From JAAYYF01 sp040255585 (lineage in GTDB: Bacteria > Deinococcota > Deinococci > Deinococcales > Trueperaceae): a stretch of 27,108 bases of DNA. The stretch lies in NCBI GenBank assembly GCA_040255585.1, contig JBDZVI010000037.1, forward strand, positions 1 through 27,108. The letters run 5' to 3'. The number at the start of each line of letters is the position of its first letter. The stretch's first letter is position 1. The translations under genes and the position numbers were made by a program. The notes below the pieces were generated by a model. The model did no database searches. It saw nothing but the letters and a program-made list of their open reading frames with translations, and had not been told where the DNA came from. Below, in pieces: positions 1 to 7,682 of the stretch.

Positions 1-338
1 ACCGCGGCGAGGACATGCGCTTGGGTGCGTGGATCCACGAAGTGCAGCGAGTTGGCCATTAGCACGCCGTCGAGGTCATCGAGGGAAAGCGGCTCTGTGA
101 AATCGCCAACCGTCGTCACGACCCGTGCACCGGACAGTCCGCGAGCTCGACGCTCGAGTTGGGCAAGCGCCGAGCTCGAAGCATCGACCGCGTGCACGGT
201 GCCGCCCTCGCCGAGCAGGTTGGCTAGGGCCAACGTGAAGGTGCCGGTGCCCGCACCAAGGTCCGCCCACACGCCACCCGCGTTCTGCACGCCTCCAGCT
301 ATCAGCGCCTCAGCGTCCTCGATCAGCATGAGGCCCAT
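1..338 (-). CDS. Class I SAM-dependent methyltransferase, N-terminal part (runs off left edge)
   Basis: The reverse strand is open from an ATG at 338 to the window edge, giving 112 codons with no stop; an in-frame TGA lies upstream at 377-375, so the start is bounded. The protein shows the Rossmann methyltransferase signature in order: motif I WADLGAGTGTFTLALA (about residues 24-39), the acidic end of beta-2 in VHAVDASSSAL, motif II-like VGDFTEPLSL, and motif IV-like LDGVLMANSLHFV. This is the UbiE/methyltransf_25 type of cytosolic enzyme that moves a methyl group from S-adenosylmethionine; the acceptor cannot be told because the C-terminal substrate region is missing. It lies downstream of the cupin gene on the same strand, 75 bases away, and may be co-transcribed with it. 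No strong ribosome binding site is visible. Confidence 0.86.
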   Translation of the reverse strand, partial: MGLMLIEDAEALIAGGVQNAGGVWADLGAGTGTFTLALANLLGEGGTVHAVDASSSALAQLERRARGLSGARVVTTVGDFTEPLSLDDLDGVLMANSLHFVDPRTQAHVLAA

Positions 339-413
339 TGTGGGCGACCCGGGGCCTGGACGAGGCTGCGGGGCTCACCGGGCGAACCGCAGCAACCCGC
401 CGGTCGAGGGGCG

Positions 414-899
414 TCAGGCAGCGGGAGCGGCGGGCGTGAGTCCGTGCCGGAGCATGAGCGCCTTCATCTGCGCCGGGTCCGGATGACCGCCGGCAGCAGC
501 AGCGGCCCGCATGATCTCCGCCGCTTCGCTGAAGTAGGCGGGCCCGATCTTGGCAGGCGTGACGATGCACAGGACCTTCGAGTCCTCAGCGCCGTTGTTG
601 TCGAACCGGTGCACGGCGCCTCGCGGGATGCACAGGGCCTGCCCTGCCGCTACGTCGAACGGCGTACCGTCGACGGTCCAGGTCAGGATGCCGCTGAGAC
701 CGTAAACCGTCTCCTCGTAGCCATCGTGACTATGCGCCGGGGCCGCCAAGCGCTGACCGGCCGGCACCATGACCTCGAACACGGCGACGCTGCCGTTAGA
801 GTCATCGGCCGTGAGCAGGAAACGCACGGTGAGCGGGCCGAGGCGAAGCGTTTCATCAGATGGGTTGAGCATGAGCGCGGTCGACTTGGGCATGGACAT
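414..899 (-). CDS. Cupin-2 domain protein
   Basis: This is a 161-residue single-domain cupin. Both cupin motifs are intact: motif 1 runs from G48 through H56, H58, E63 to G70, and motif 2 from G86 through P92, G94, H97 to N101. H56, H58, E63 and H97 are the expected metal ligands of the beta-barrel. The family includes small dioxygenases, isomerases and metal-bound sensory proteins; the substrate here is unknown. A short helical C-terminal tail (about residues 122-161) follows the barrel. The start is set by a GGGAGGT ribosome binding site just upstream; a second ATG lies two codons in. The gene is divergent from a MarR regulator across 59 bases that carry two inverted repeats, so control by that regulator is likely. 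Confidence 0.87.
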   Translation of the reverse strand: MSMPKSTALMLNPSDETLRLGPLTVRFLLTADDSNGSVAVFEVMVPAGQRLAAPAHSHDGYEETVYGLSGILTWTVDGTPFDVAAGQALCIPRGAVHRFDNNGAEDSKVLCIVTPAKIGPAYFSEAAEIMRAAAAAGGHPDPAQMKALMLRHGLTPAAPAA

Positions 900-912
900 C
901 CACCTCCCGAGA

Positions 913-955
913 TGGTAAAGTTCGTTTACCAGGGAGATAGTAAGCTCTCTTTACC
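913..955. promoter_or_regulatory. Two operator-like inverted repeats between cupin gene and marR-type gene
   Basis: Site 1 (914-930) reads GGTAAAGTTCGTTTACC, a 6-bp dyad that extends to 7 bp with flanking T/A. Site 2 (939-955) reads AGTAAGCTCTCTTTACC, with the same geometry and a degenerate left arm. Both fit GTAA-N7-TTAC, and their starts are 25 bp apart. Site 2 ends three bases before the ATG of the regulator. MarR proteins are dimers that bind dyads of about 16-20 bp in such divergent regions, so these are the probable sites for autoregulation and cupin control. That assignment is inferred. Confidence 0.6.
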
Positions 956-958
956 TTA

Positions 959-1444
959 ATGTCAATGGTCAAGCCTTCCACGCCCGCACCAGTCGCACCC
1001 GAAGACATGCTCATAGGAGCGCTCCTGCGCGTGCCCGCCGAGGCGATCCACCGGCGGCTCATCGCCGACCTGAACGCCGCAGGGTTCGAGGGGCTGCGGC
1101 TGCCGCACATGGCGGTGCTGCAGTACCCCGGCCCAGACGGGGTCAGGCCATCGGTTCTCGCGGAGCGCGCCGGCATGAGCAAGCAGGCCATGCATCAACT
1201 CCTGAACAGCTTGGAAGGACTCGGCTACGTGGTCAGGTCCGACGTGCCCGGGGAGGGCCGCGCGCGCGTCGTGCGCTTCACCGAGCAGGGCCATGCCGCC
1301 TACGCCACGGTCCACCACATCCTCCGCAGCATCGAGGGCGAGTGGCGAGAGCAACTTGGTCCGGAGCGCTTCAACGCCCTGAAGTCGTTGCTCATCGCCG
1401 TCTGGGAGAGCCCGTTGGTAAGCCGCCCGGACACGAGCGACTGA
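959..1444 (+). CDS. MarR-family winged-helix transcriptional regulator
   Basis: The product is 161 residues, the usual MarR length. A winged helix-turn-helix occupies about residues 60-110: PSVLAERAGMSKQAMHQLL forms helices with the recognition helix near 74-90, and the wing is RSDVPGEGRARVVRFTEQG with the family-typical acidic/arginine pattern. Flanking helices (about 15-45 and 113-150) would form the dimer interface. MarR proteins usually repress neighbouring genes and are released by small ligands. The start at 959 has no ribosome binding site and a second ATG is in frame at 965, so the exact start is uncertain and the message could be leaderless. Two matching inverted repeats lie directly upstream, shared with the divergent cupin gene. 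Confidence 0.9.
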   Translation: MSMVKPSTPAPVAPEDMLIGALLRVPAEAIHRRLIADLNAAGFEGLRLPHMAVLQYPGPDGVRPSVLAERAGMSKQAMHQLLNSLEGLGYVVRSDVPGEGRARVVRFTEQGHAAYATVHHILRSIEGEWREQLGPERFNALKSLLIAVWESPLVSRPDTSD

Positions 1445-1450
1445 AGGGCT

Positions 1451-1472
1451 GGCCCGCGTAGCTGCGCGGGCC
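1451..1472. terminator. GC-rich hairpin after the marR-type gene
   Basis: GGCCCGCG (1451-1458) and CGCGGGCC (1465-1472) form a perfect 8-bp stem with a 6-base loop, seven bases after the regulator stop codon. No T-run follows, so rho-independent function is only likely. It sits between two convergent genes and could serve both strands. Confidence 0.5.
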
Positions 1473-1497
1473 CTTGCGCCACCCACCCGGACCAGGC

Positions 1498-1950
1498 TCA
1501 GGCTGGGGCCCGCCACCCACCGCCGGCCGCCTCGATGTGCAGCGCCACAGCCAGAGCCACGTCCTCGCGCCAGGGCCGCGCAACGACCTGCACCCCGATG
1601 GGCAGCCCCTCGGGCGAGGTACCAGCCCTGACCACGGCGCATGGCCAGCCAGTGAGGCTGTACGGCAACGTGTAGGAGAACCGCTGGAGGTCCTCCTCAT
1701 CGTGCGGCGGCGCGGGGTGGCGATCCACGGGGCAGAGCACCACGTCGTAGCGGCGCATGAACCCGAGCATCTGCGTGCGGAAGTGGTCCCAGCGCCTGAA
1801 CAGCGCATCTACCTCTGAGCCCGGCGACCCGTCCAAGTGTCAGAAAGCCATGGTGATGGGCCACACGTCCTCGAGGTCGGGCGCGGCGTGCTCCACGCTG
1901 GCACCGGCCTCGGCCAGGAGCGCGGCGGATCGCCTGGCGGCACCGAGTCA
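1498..1950 (-). pseudogene. Amidase-signature-family gene, decayed 3' remnant
   Basis: The reverse strand encodes the C-terminal part of an amidase. The segment from 1836 to 1498 includes FSYTLPYSLTGWPCAVV and GLPIGVQVVARPW, the conserved end of the amidase-signature fold. The same frame continues upstream to 1947 with RRSAALLAEAGASVEHAAP and LEDVWPITMAF, typical of the helix before it, but is cut by an in-frame TGA at 1842-1840 and bounded by another at 1950-1948. The Ser-Ser-Lys catalytic region and some 300 residues that a full enzyme would have are absent. Upstream DNA (1951-2146) shows no convincing remainder or other gene. The locus is therefore a deletion remnant with at least one nonsense change. 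A sequencing error could explain one stop but not the missing N-terminal two thirds. Confidence 0.82.
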
Positions 1951-2146
1951 ACGAGACACGATGCCTACCCCGCTTGGCATCAAGCGCCGATAGATCAGAC
2001 GCAGCACTGGTGCGCGAGGCCGGCAGTACACTCTCGATGAAGTTGAGGCTCATACGAGCAGACGCCCTAGCGCCGGTGTGTCACGCACAGCGAGCGGGCG
2101 CTCCCCGTCGACCGGCCCAACAGGCCGATATGAACGAGGTTCGAAC

Positions 2147-5100
2147 GTGACGGCACCCCAGGTAGCGGTAATGGTCGAGCGCCTGCGGCCTGTGGCTCAG
2201 CGGCGGGCAAGCATCGCGCTGGGGGTGTGGGGCGAGGCGGGCATCGGCAAGAGCCACTACGTGGCAGCGGCGTTCGCGCAGTTGCCGTGCCGGGCCGCCT
2301 CCGTCGTGGCTACCTGCAACGCTGCGCAACTCGCTGCGAGCCTGCCGCAACCTCGGAAGCTCGCAACCTGGGCGGAACATGCGGTCGCGACGGCGGGCAC
2401 GGGCCCCGTGTCAGACCCTTCGAACCTCGCGGCCGCCTTCGCCACTTGGCTGCGGGCGCTCACCCCTTTCGTCCTCCTGTTCGAGGACATCCACTCGGCC
2501 GGCGAAGCCAACCGAGCGTTCGTTCGTCAGCTCGCGATCGCCGCACTGGGCGTGCGCGGCGTCGGGGTCATGGTGACAGGCAGGCACCCGCCGACAGAGC
2601 CGTTCCTACCGGTACGGATCGCGGCCCTCTCGGCCAGCGAGAGCGCGGAGCTGCTGTGCTCCGAGATAGGTGCGCCGTTACCGCTCGAAGCCACCGACTG
2701 GGTGTACGGGAAAGCGGCGGGCAACCCCCTCTACACGCTGGAGTTCCTACGCTACCTGGCGCGCCAAGGGCACCTATGGAACGACGGTCAACGCTGGCGC
2801 TGGCGCGCACCCGTCGACGACTTCTTGCCCACGAGCATCGAAGCGCTCATCGAGCAGCTCATCGTCGGCGCCCGCCGCGATGAGCGCGACGGGCCCGTGG
2901 TGGAGGCGAGGGCGATGCTCGACGAGCATGCCGATCGGGCAGTGTGGTCCGCGATGGCAGGGCTCGAACGCGACGCCCTCGACGCCTCCATCCGCCGATT
3001 AGCGCAGGTGGGGGTGTTCACGGACGACGCTTTCGCCCATCCGTTGTTCCGCGAGGTGACGCGCAAGGGCATCCTCCCCGAGCGACGTCAGGCGATGGCG
3101 CGACGCGCGGTGAGCGCGCTGGCTGGCCGCCCCGTGTTCGCGGCGCGCTTCCTCGAGGACGCTGAACTCGATCCCGCGACCGCGCTCGCCCTGTTAGAGG
3201 CGGCCGCCGCCGCTGCCGGTGACGAGGTGCTGACAGCGCGCTTCAAAGCGAGCGCCGCGGCCTATGCGGACGGGCAGCTCCGTTGCCGGAAAGCAGTCGA
3301 GGCCATGAGGGTGCTGCAGGACCATGACCTCCCCGAGACCCTACGGTTGGCGCAGCTGGCGTTCGAGACCGGCTACGCGCAGGTCGAGGTGGTGACGCAG
3401 TACGCCCACCTCCTGGCGCGCTCAGGCCGGAAGGCGGACATGGAGCGGTTGCTCGCCTCGCTGCCATCCAAGGCGATGACTCCAGATCGCCGGGCTTCCT
3501 TGCTGGTCACCAGCCGCAACGTGGCCGGGGAGCACCAGGAAGCGTGGACGACCTGGCTGGGGCATCCCGAACTCGACGCGGATCCGGCACCGGAACTGCT
3601 GCGGGCGGTAGCGGCCTCGGCGTTGGCGGTCGGTCGCGTTGCCGAAGCCAAGGTCCTGACGCGGCGCGGCTTGGAGGCGGCCACGACGGACGGGCTGCGC
3701 TGCGAGTTCCTCTCGATCCTGTCGCTCATCGCGTACCACGAAGGCGACGCCGCGGGCGCCAACGAGCACATCGGCCAAGCACTCGCTCTCCTCTCGACGT
3801 TGCATGCGCCGCGCCTTCGCGCGACGGCCCTGGTCAACCGAGCCGCCTACCTCCGCATGCTCGGCGACTACGAAGGCATGGAATCGTGCCTAGAGGAGTG
3901 CCTGCGGATCCGGCAGGGCGTAGGCGAAGGCATGTCTTACGCCTTCGCGCTCGCCAGCCTCGCCGATCTACGGATCGAACAGGGCCGCCTCGAGGAAGCG
4001 GAGGACATGGTCACCGAGGCCATCACTACCTTGGAGCTGTACGGACCCAGCCGCTACCTCAACAACACCCGTTCCATCGCATGCTTGCTCGGCCTCGCGC
4101 AGGCGACCCCGCTCAGCCGCTTGACGGCGCTCAAGCACGGCGAGCAGGCGTTGGCAGCCGCCCGCGCCGTCGGGAACCCGCGCGCGGTGCGCGAACTCTT
4201 GTTCGACGCCTCGCTCGCCAACACCGCGACCGGTAACGCCGAGCGCGGGCTCGCGTTGGCGAAGGAGTCCCTCGCGCTCGCCGACGCTACGGGCAACGCC
4301 CCCACCGACGCCTACCGTACGCTGTGGGCGCTCGCGCTCGCGTGGGAAGCGCACGGGGAAGCGAGCGTAGCGCTCGAGTTGTTGCTCCAAGGCGAGGCCA
4401 TCGCTGGCGACACCGAAGGGGCCGTCGACTTCCACAAGATAGGACTCGAGATCGCGCGTCTACGCGGCGACGTCGAAGCTGCGAGGGATCACCAGGCCTG
4501 GTTCGAGGCGCGCGATCTCTTGAGCGGAGCAACCGTGGCGCGCCGCTACTTCCCGGCCCTGCTCGAGGCGCCGCAGACCCCCAGTGAGGCTCTCCCCCGC
4601 CTCGAAGTGCTCGGACCCATGCGGGCACACGGCGCCACGCTGGAGCCCGTGCGGGGCGACAAGCGCCGTCGCCTGCTCGCCGCCTTGCTCGAGGCCAGGG
4701 TGAACGGACGATCCGACGTCGCCAAGCTCGATCTCATCGACGAGCTCTACCCCGGCAAGGATGAGGAGAAGGCGAGCTCGAGCCTCAAGGAGGTCGTGCG
4801 AGGCTTGCGCGCCACCTTCGGTGCCGGGCTCGTCGCCACCACGCCGGGCGGGTACTCCCTAGGCGCATGTACCTCGGACCTCGAGGCCTTCCTCGCCGAA
4901 CCCGATGGGGCACTGTGGCGGGGCGCGTACCTCGACGGCCTGGAACTGGAGGGCGGCGTGCGAGACACCGTCCATATGGCGCTCGCTCGGCACGCCCAGG
5001 AGCTGCTCCCATACAGACCCAAAGAGGCGGCGCGACTTGCCGGGATCCTCGTCGAAGCGGAGCCGTACCAGCTCGCCTACCTGAGGCTCCAGTTAGAGGC

Positions 5101-5230
5101 CCTGCGCGTGGCAGGCAACCACCGAAGCCTTGGGCGCCACTACCGCGCCGCCGTCATCCGCATGGCTGAGCTTGGGAGCACGCTGCCGGACAGCTGGCAG
5201 GCCTTCCTCGACGAGCCGGCGCACCGCTGA
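2147..5230 (+). CDS. Large ATPase/TPR-type transcription factor with C-terminal winged helix and BTAD (SARP-like)
   Basis: The protein is about 1027 residues from a GTG at 2147, chosen because GAGGT precedes it by six bases; the frame is open for 23 more codons upstream but without such a signal. A STAND/AAA-type ATPase comes first, with Walker A GEAGIGKS (about 29-36) and Walker B FVLLFEDIH (about 108-116). A long alpha-helical TPR-like region follows (about 340-800). From about 815 a winged helix-turn-helix begins at LPRLEVLGPM, with LLAALLEARVN, LIDELYP and TPGGYSLG, and then a bacterial transcriptional activator domain to the end. In Streptomyces SARPs such as AfsR the DNA-binding/BTAD unit is N-terminal; here it is C-terminal. 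It is likely an ATP-dependent activator. The next four genes on the same strand are predicted lipoproteins and are the natural candidate targets. Confidence 0.9.
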   Translation: MTAPQVAVMVERLRPVAQRRASIALGVWGEAGIGKSHYVAAAFAQLPCRAASVVATCNAAQLAASLPQPRKLATWAEHAVATAGTGPVSDPSNLAAAFATWLRALTPFVLLFEDIHSAGEANRAFVRQLAIAALGVRGVGVMVTGRHPPTEPFLPVRIAALSASESAELLCSEIGAPLPLEATDWVYGKAAGNPLYTLEFLRYLARQGHLWNDGQRWRWRAPVDDFLPTSIEALIEQLIVGARRDERDGPVVEARAMLDEHADRAVWSAMAGLERDALDASIRRLAQVGVFTDDAFAHPLFREVTRKGILPERRQAMARRAVSALAGRPVFAARFLEDAELDPATALALLEAAAAAAGDEVLTARFKASAAAYADGQLRCRKAVEAMRVLQDHDLPETLRLAQLAFETGYAQVEVVTQYAHLLARSGRKADMERLLASLPSKAMTPDRRASLLVTSRNVAGEHQEAWTTWLGHPELDADPAPELLRAVAASALAVGRVAEAKVLTRRGLEAATTDGLRCEFLSILSLIAYHEGDAAGANEHIGQALALLSTLHAPRLRATALVNRAAYLRMLGDYEGMESCLEECLRIRQGVGEGMSYAFALASLADLRIEQGRLEEAEDMVTEAITTLELYGPSRYLNNTRSIACLLGLAQATPLSRLTALKHGEQALAAARAVGNPRAVRELLFDASLANTATGNAERGLALAKESLALADATGNAPTDAYRTLWALALAWEAHGEASVALELLLQGEAIAGDTEGAVDFHKIGLEIARLRGDVEAARDHQAWFEARDLLSGATVARRYFPALLEAPQTPSEALPRLEVLGPMRAHGATLEPVRGDKRRRLLAALLEARVNGRSDVAKLDLIDELYPGKDEEKASSSLKEVVRGLRATFGAGLVATTPGGYSLGACTSDLEAFLAEPDGALWRGAYLDGLELEGGVRDTVHMALARHAQELLPYRPKEAARLAGILVEAEPYQLAYLRLQLEALRVAGNHRSLGRHYRAAVIRMAELGSTLPDSWQAFLDEPAHR

Positions 5231-5250
5231 CGCACCGCGTATCGCACCGG
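5220..5250 (+). promoter_or_regulatory. Three direct heptamer repeats, possible SARP/BTAD binding site
   Basis: CGCACCG occurs at 5220-5226, 5231-5237 and 5243-5249, with periods of 11 and 12 bp. The first copy overlaps the end of the regulator gene. A weak -10-like TAGAAA lies at 5260-5265. Streptomyces SARPs are known to bind direct heptamers spaced about one helical turn, shortly upstream of the -10. Use by the adjacent BTAD regulator is inferred. The rest of the gap to 5445 shows no clear promoter. Confidence 0.35.
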
Positions 5251-5445
5251 CGCAAACGCTAGAAAACCTGACGGTACCTTTCCTCGGACCGCACTAGGCT
5301 GACAGCAAGAGGATGCCTCTACCTCAGACTTCGGCCCGTGCCCTGCCGACCCTTACATGCCGCTTGACGAGAGCTTGGGATCACGCGGCGTAACGGCGGG
5401 CCGGCCTCACAGGGTGCACGGAACTCGTGGTGAAGGAGAAAGGCG

Positions 5446-7674
5446 ATGAAGAAGCGACCAACGAAGCAGCGACGCCTTCTACGGCTGGCTCTGGCGATCA
5501 TGGCGCTACTCACGGCGTGCGGTCAGCCGGCCACGCCGACTCGCACCAGGCCTGCGGTGATCCCCGAGACCACCAAGGTCACCGACGAAGAGACGCGCAC
5601 CGCCCTCACGGATTACGACCCCGTCTCCGGCACCATGCGCTTCGCGACGAACACCGGCTTCCTGGCGGACCTACGGCCCGATGACGTGCTCGTCTCCGTA
5701 CCGTCGACGGCGGCGCCCAACGGGTACTTGCGCAAGGTCAAGACGATCCGTCAGGAGGCAGGCGAGGTGGTGCTCGAGACCACCCAGGCCAACCTCACCG
5801 ACGCCATCTCTCAGGGCGACCTCGATGTGCACTACGACCTCGAGCCGGCCGACCTGCAATCCGCCACGGCGTTGGTAGAGGGGCTCCAGGTCGGCTTGGC
5901 GCCGCAAGACGCCGTCGACCTCGGCGACGGGTACTCCTTCAGGGCACAGTTCAACGAGACGGTGCTCGACATCGACGACGGCGACGTCACCGTGCAGGTG
6001 AAGGTGAGCGGTGACCTGTACTTCAACGCCGGTTACAACATCGGCATCGGGATCGACAACATCAACCCCCTAGCAGGGCGTCTGACTCCTGAGGTGGACC
6101 GCTTCGAGTTCTGGATCGGTTTCGAGCAGGCTGCCAGGTTGCACGTCTGGGGAGAAGCCAACGCCAAGCTGAGCAAGGAGAAGAAGGTCGCTGAGTACCG
6201 CTTCACGCCTCAGTGTTTCTTGATCCTGGTCGTGCCGATCTGCTTCGTGCCAACGGTCTACGTGTTCGTCGGCGCCAGCGGCGAGGTTCATCTGAACTTC
6301 GACTACAGCGTCGAGCAGACGGCTGCGGCCAAGATCGGCGCCAAATGGGTCGACGACAAGGGTTGGAGCACGTTCGATCCCGCCCCGGCGTTCGACACGA
6401 GTTTCGACCAGAACTTCGCCGTGGCCGCCGGGCTCGAGCTCGAGGCGCACACCAAGGCCGAAGCGTCGCTGATGATCTACGGCGTCGCCGGTCCCACGCT
6501 GGGCGCGCAGATGGGTGTGAAGCTCGACGCAGCCGTCCCGCGCGACCCCTTCTGGATCCTCACCGGCTCGTTGGAAGGGTATTACGGCTTCATCGTCGAC
6601 ATCCCGGTGGTGGGCCGCGTGGCCGACAGCAGCGGCACCATCTTCCAGCGCAGCAAGGAGTTCGGGCGGTCGTCCAACTCACCGCCCACGATCGTGGTGA
6701 AGTCGCCGACGAACCGCGTCGACCTGGGCAAGGAGGTGAACCTCGGGTTCCTCACGAACGGCGGAAGTTGTGACGACTTCTACGGGATCTACTGTGTCAT
6801 CGATCCCGAGACGGGCAAAACGCCGTTCACGCTGACCTCGGACCTGGACGGGGCGCTGCCGGCCGCTATGTACACCTTCCAGACCCCGGGTCTGCGCACC
6901 ATCACCATCCGCGCCACCGATAACCATGGCGCCACCTCGACAGCGACCTTCAAGCTCGATGTCGTCAATACCCCTCCCACCGTCTTCGGCAGCGCGGGCA
7001 GCGGCACCGTATCGCAGACCGTTCCCTACTTCGTCAGCGCCGCCGCCAGCGACCCGAACAGCAAGCTCGACTGCTCGGCGCTAACGTGGTCGGTCGTCGC
7101 GCCCGACACGGTCGCGCCCCTCAATGTTGCTGCCGATGTCTGCTATGGCCGGGCGGTGTTCAACGTCATGGGCACCCGCACGATCACCCTCACAGCGCAT
7201 GACCCGCAGGGCGCAGTAAGCCCGGCGCGCACCTTCAGTGTTATCGTCACCAACCCGCCACCGGACCTGCCGCCCGTCATAGACGCGCCGCTCACGGTTA
7301 CCGGATACCACTACACCGATGATGAGGGGCACTACGAGTATGGCGCCATCCCCTACGGTGCCGAGGTTACGCCGACCTCCAACCCCTTGCAGCTTTCGGT
7401 CCACGCGTACGATCCCGAGCACCCCAGCGACCCCGACGCCATCACCTACACCTTCAGCGCGCGCTGCTCCAACTGTTCTATCAATGGGGATGTCGGCCTG
7501 GGCACGAACCACACCGGCACGTTAGAGCTTGCGAGCCCGATGGTTTGGTACCCAGGGACCCTACCAAGCATCAACTTCATGATGGAGGTCTACTACTCGG
7601 TCGGCGTCACGGACGGTACGACCGCAACGGTGTTCAACTGGTTCGTCAAGGTCTACCACAACGGGATCCGGTAG
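5446..7674 (+). CDS. Predicted lipoprotein with C-terminal Ig/PKD-like domains
   Basis: This is a 742-residue secreted protein. The N-terminus is a lipoprotein signal peptide: basic KKRPTKQRR, a hydrophobic stretch, and lipobox LTAC with the lipidated Cys at 25. Residues about 40-400 form a beta-rich region that I do not recognise. From about 410 there are three Ig/PKD/cadherin-like domains, seen in SPPTIVVKSPTNRVDLG, GLRTITIRATDNHGA, TRTITLTAHDPQGAVSPA and LPPVIDAPLTVTGY. Paired cysteines recur through the exported part, for example QCF...ICF, SCDDFYGIYC and CSNC, suggesting disulfides. GGAG upstream of the ATG supports the start. It follows the BTAD regulator by 215 bases and precedes the next lipoprotein gene by eight, so those two are one transcript. 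Function unknown; a surface binding or structural role is likely. Confidence 0.86.
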   Translation: MKKRPTKQRRLLRLALAIMALLTACGQPATPTRTRPAVIPETTKVTDEETRTALTDYDPVSGTMRFATNTGFLADLRPDDVLVSVPSTAAPNGYLRKVKTIRQEAGEVVLETTQANLTDAISQGDLDVHYDLEPADLQSATALVEGLQVGLAPQDAVDLGDGYSFRAQFNETVLDIDDGDVTVQVKVSGDLYFNAGYNIGIGIDNINPLAGRLTPEVDRFEFWIGFEQAARLHVWGEANAKLSKEKKVAEYRFTPQCFLILVVPICFVPTVYVFVGASGEVHLNFDYSVEQTAAAKIGAKWVDDKGWSTFDPAPAFDTSFDQNFAVAAGLELEAHTKAEASLMIYGVAGPTLGAQMGVKLDAAVPRDPFWILTGSLEGYYGFIVDIPVVGRVADSSGTIFQRSKEFGRSSNSPPTIVVKSPTNRVDLGKEVNLGFLTNGGSCDDFYGIYCVIDPETGKTPFTLTSDLDGALPAAMYTFQTPGLRTITIRATDNHGATSTATFKLDVVNTPPTVFGSAGSGTVSQTVPYFVSAAASDPNSKLDCSALTWSVVAPDTVAPLNVAADVCYGRAVFNVMGTRTITLTAHDPQGAVSPARTFSVIVTNPPPDLPPVIDAPLTVTGYHYTDDEGHYEYGAIPYGAEVTPTSNPLQLSVHAYDPEHPSDPDAITYTFSARCSNCSINGDVGLGTNHTGTLELASPMVWYPGTLPSINFMMEVYYSVGVTDGTTATVFNWFVKVYHNGIR

Positions 7675-7682
7675 GAGGACCC

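Noticed and set aside
5364..5392. TTGACG at 5364-5369 as a -35 for the first lipoprotein gene.
   Set aside because: No acceptable -10 lies 16-18 bases downstream (GGCGTA).
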